This document shows positions 5,275 to 5,299 of a stretch of 5,299 bases of DNA, piece by piece. Under the pieces are notes generated by a model that had not been told where the DNA came from, made no database searches, and saw only the letters and a program-made list of their open reading frames with translations. Numbering within the stretch: the stretch's first letter is position 1; each line of letters starts with the position of its first letter. A program made the position numbers and the translations under genes. Source of the stretch: Planococcus sp. (in: firmicutes) (GTDB taxonomy: Bacteria; Bacillota; Bacilli; Bacillales_A; Planococcaceae); NCBI GenBank assembly GCA_030147225.1, contig JASLAI010000215.1:1-5299 (forward strand), in the 5' to 3' direction.

Positions 5275-5299
5275 ATGGCTCAGACGGAATATATTGTTA
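5275..5299 (+). CDS. mtrB: Start of a downstream gene, probably mtrB (TRAP)
   Basis: Only eight codons are inside the window, reading MAQTEYIV. AGGTG (5265-5269) lies 5 nt before the ATG, a good ribosome binding site, so this is a real start. In B. subtilis the gene after folE is mtrB, the tryptophan-activated RNA-binding protein that controls trp genes, and its N-terminus (a short variable head, then SDFVVIK as I remember it) is compatible with TEYIV here. The naming rests on gene order and five residues. If mtrB is absent in this lineage, the next gene of the region, a heptaprenyl diphosphate synthase subunit, would be the alternative. Confidence 0.55.

Overview
The window is a stretch of conserved chromosomal housekeeping genes from a low-GC Gram-positive bacterium of the order Bacillales. 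All genes lie on the + strand. In order they are: the 3' end of fni (type 2 isopentenyl diphosphate isomerase), der, gpsA, yphE (DUF2768-type small membrane protein), yphF (lipoprotein), hbs (HU), folE (GTP cyclohydrolase I) and the first codons of what is probably mtrB (TRAP). This follows the Bacillus subtilis fni/der/gpsA/yphE/yphF/spoIVA/hbs/mtrA/mtrB neighbourhood as I remember it, with one clear difference: spoIVA is missing between yphF and hbs. That suggests a lineage that does not form spores, most likely in the Planococcaceae (Planococcus or Planomicrobium type). The assignment is inferred from gene order and protein sequence, not from a database search.

Layout: fni ends at 300 and is followed by a probable terminator, then a TATAAT-type promoter for der. 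Der and gpsA are 22 nt apart and probably form one transcript, closed by a strong terminator (2754-2791). An extended -10 promoter overlapping the end of that region probably drives yphE-yphF, which are packed 10 nt apart. A 172-bp spacer with no recognisable terminator and one reasonable promoter leads to hbs, which ends in a strong terminator (4225-4268). A promoter at 4281-4309 follows directly and should drive folE-mtrB.

The least ordinary part is the 465-bp gap between hbs and folE. It holds a tandem array of a GC-rich palindromic element: two full units (123 and 122 bp) plus a 15-bp start of a third. Each unit folds into a long branchless hairpin. The two units differ at many positions, yet the differences in the stems are compensated on the opposite arm (nine base pairs by hand comparison), so the fold rather than the sequence is preserved. 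The array lies between the predicted folE promoter and the folE ribosome binding site, so it should be transcribed as a roughly 350-nt structured leader.

Together the genes serve isoprenoid synthesis (fni), ribosome assembly (der), phospholipid precursor synthesis (gpsA), nucleoid structure (hbs), folate synthesis (folE) and probably tryptophan regulation (mtrB). They are neighbours by ancestral synteny rather than one pathway. I see no mobile-element genes, CRISPR, tRNA or rRNA, and no new protein-coding system.
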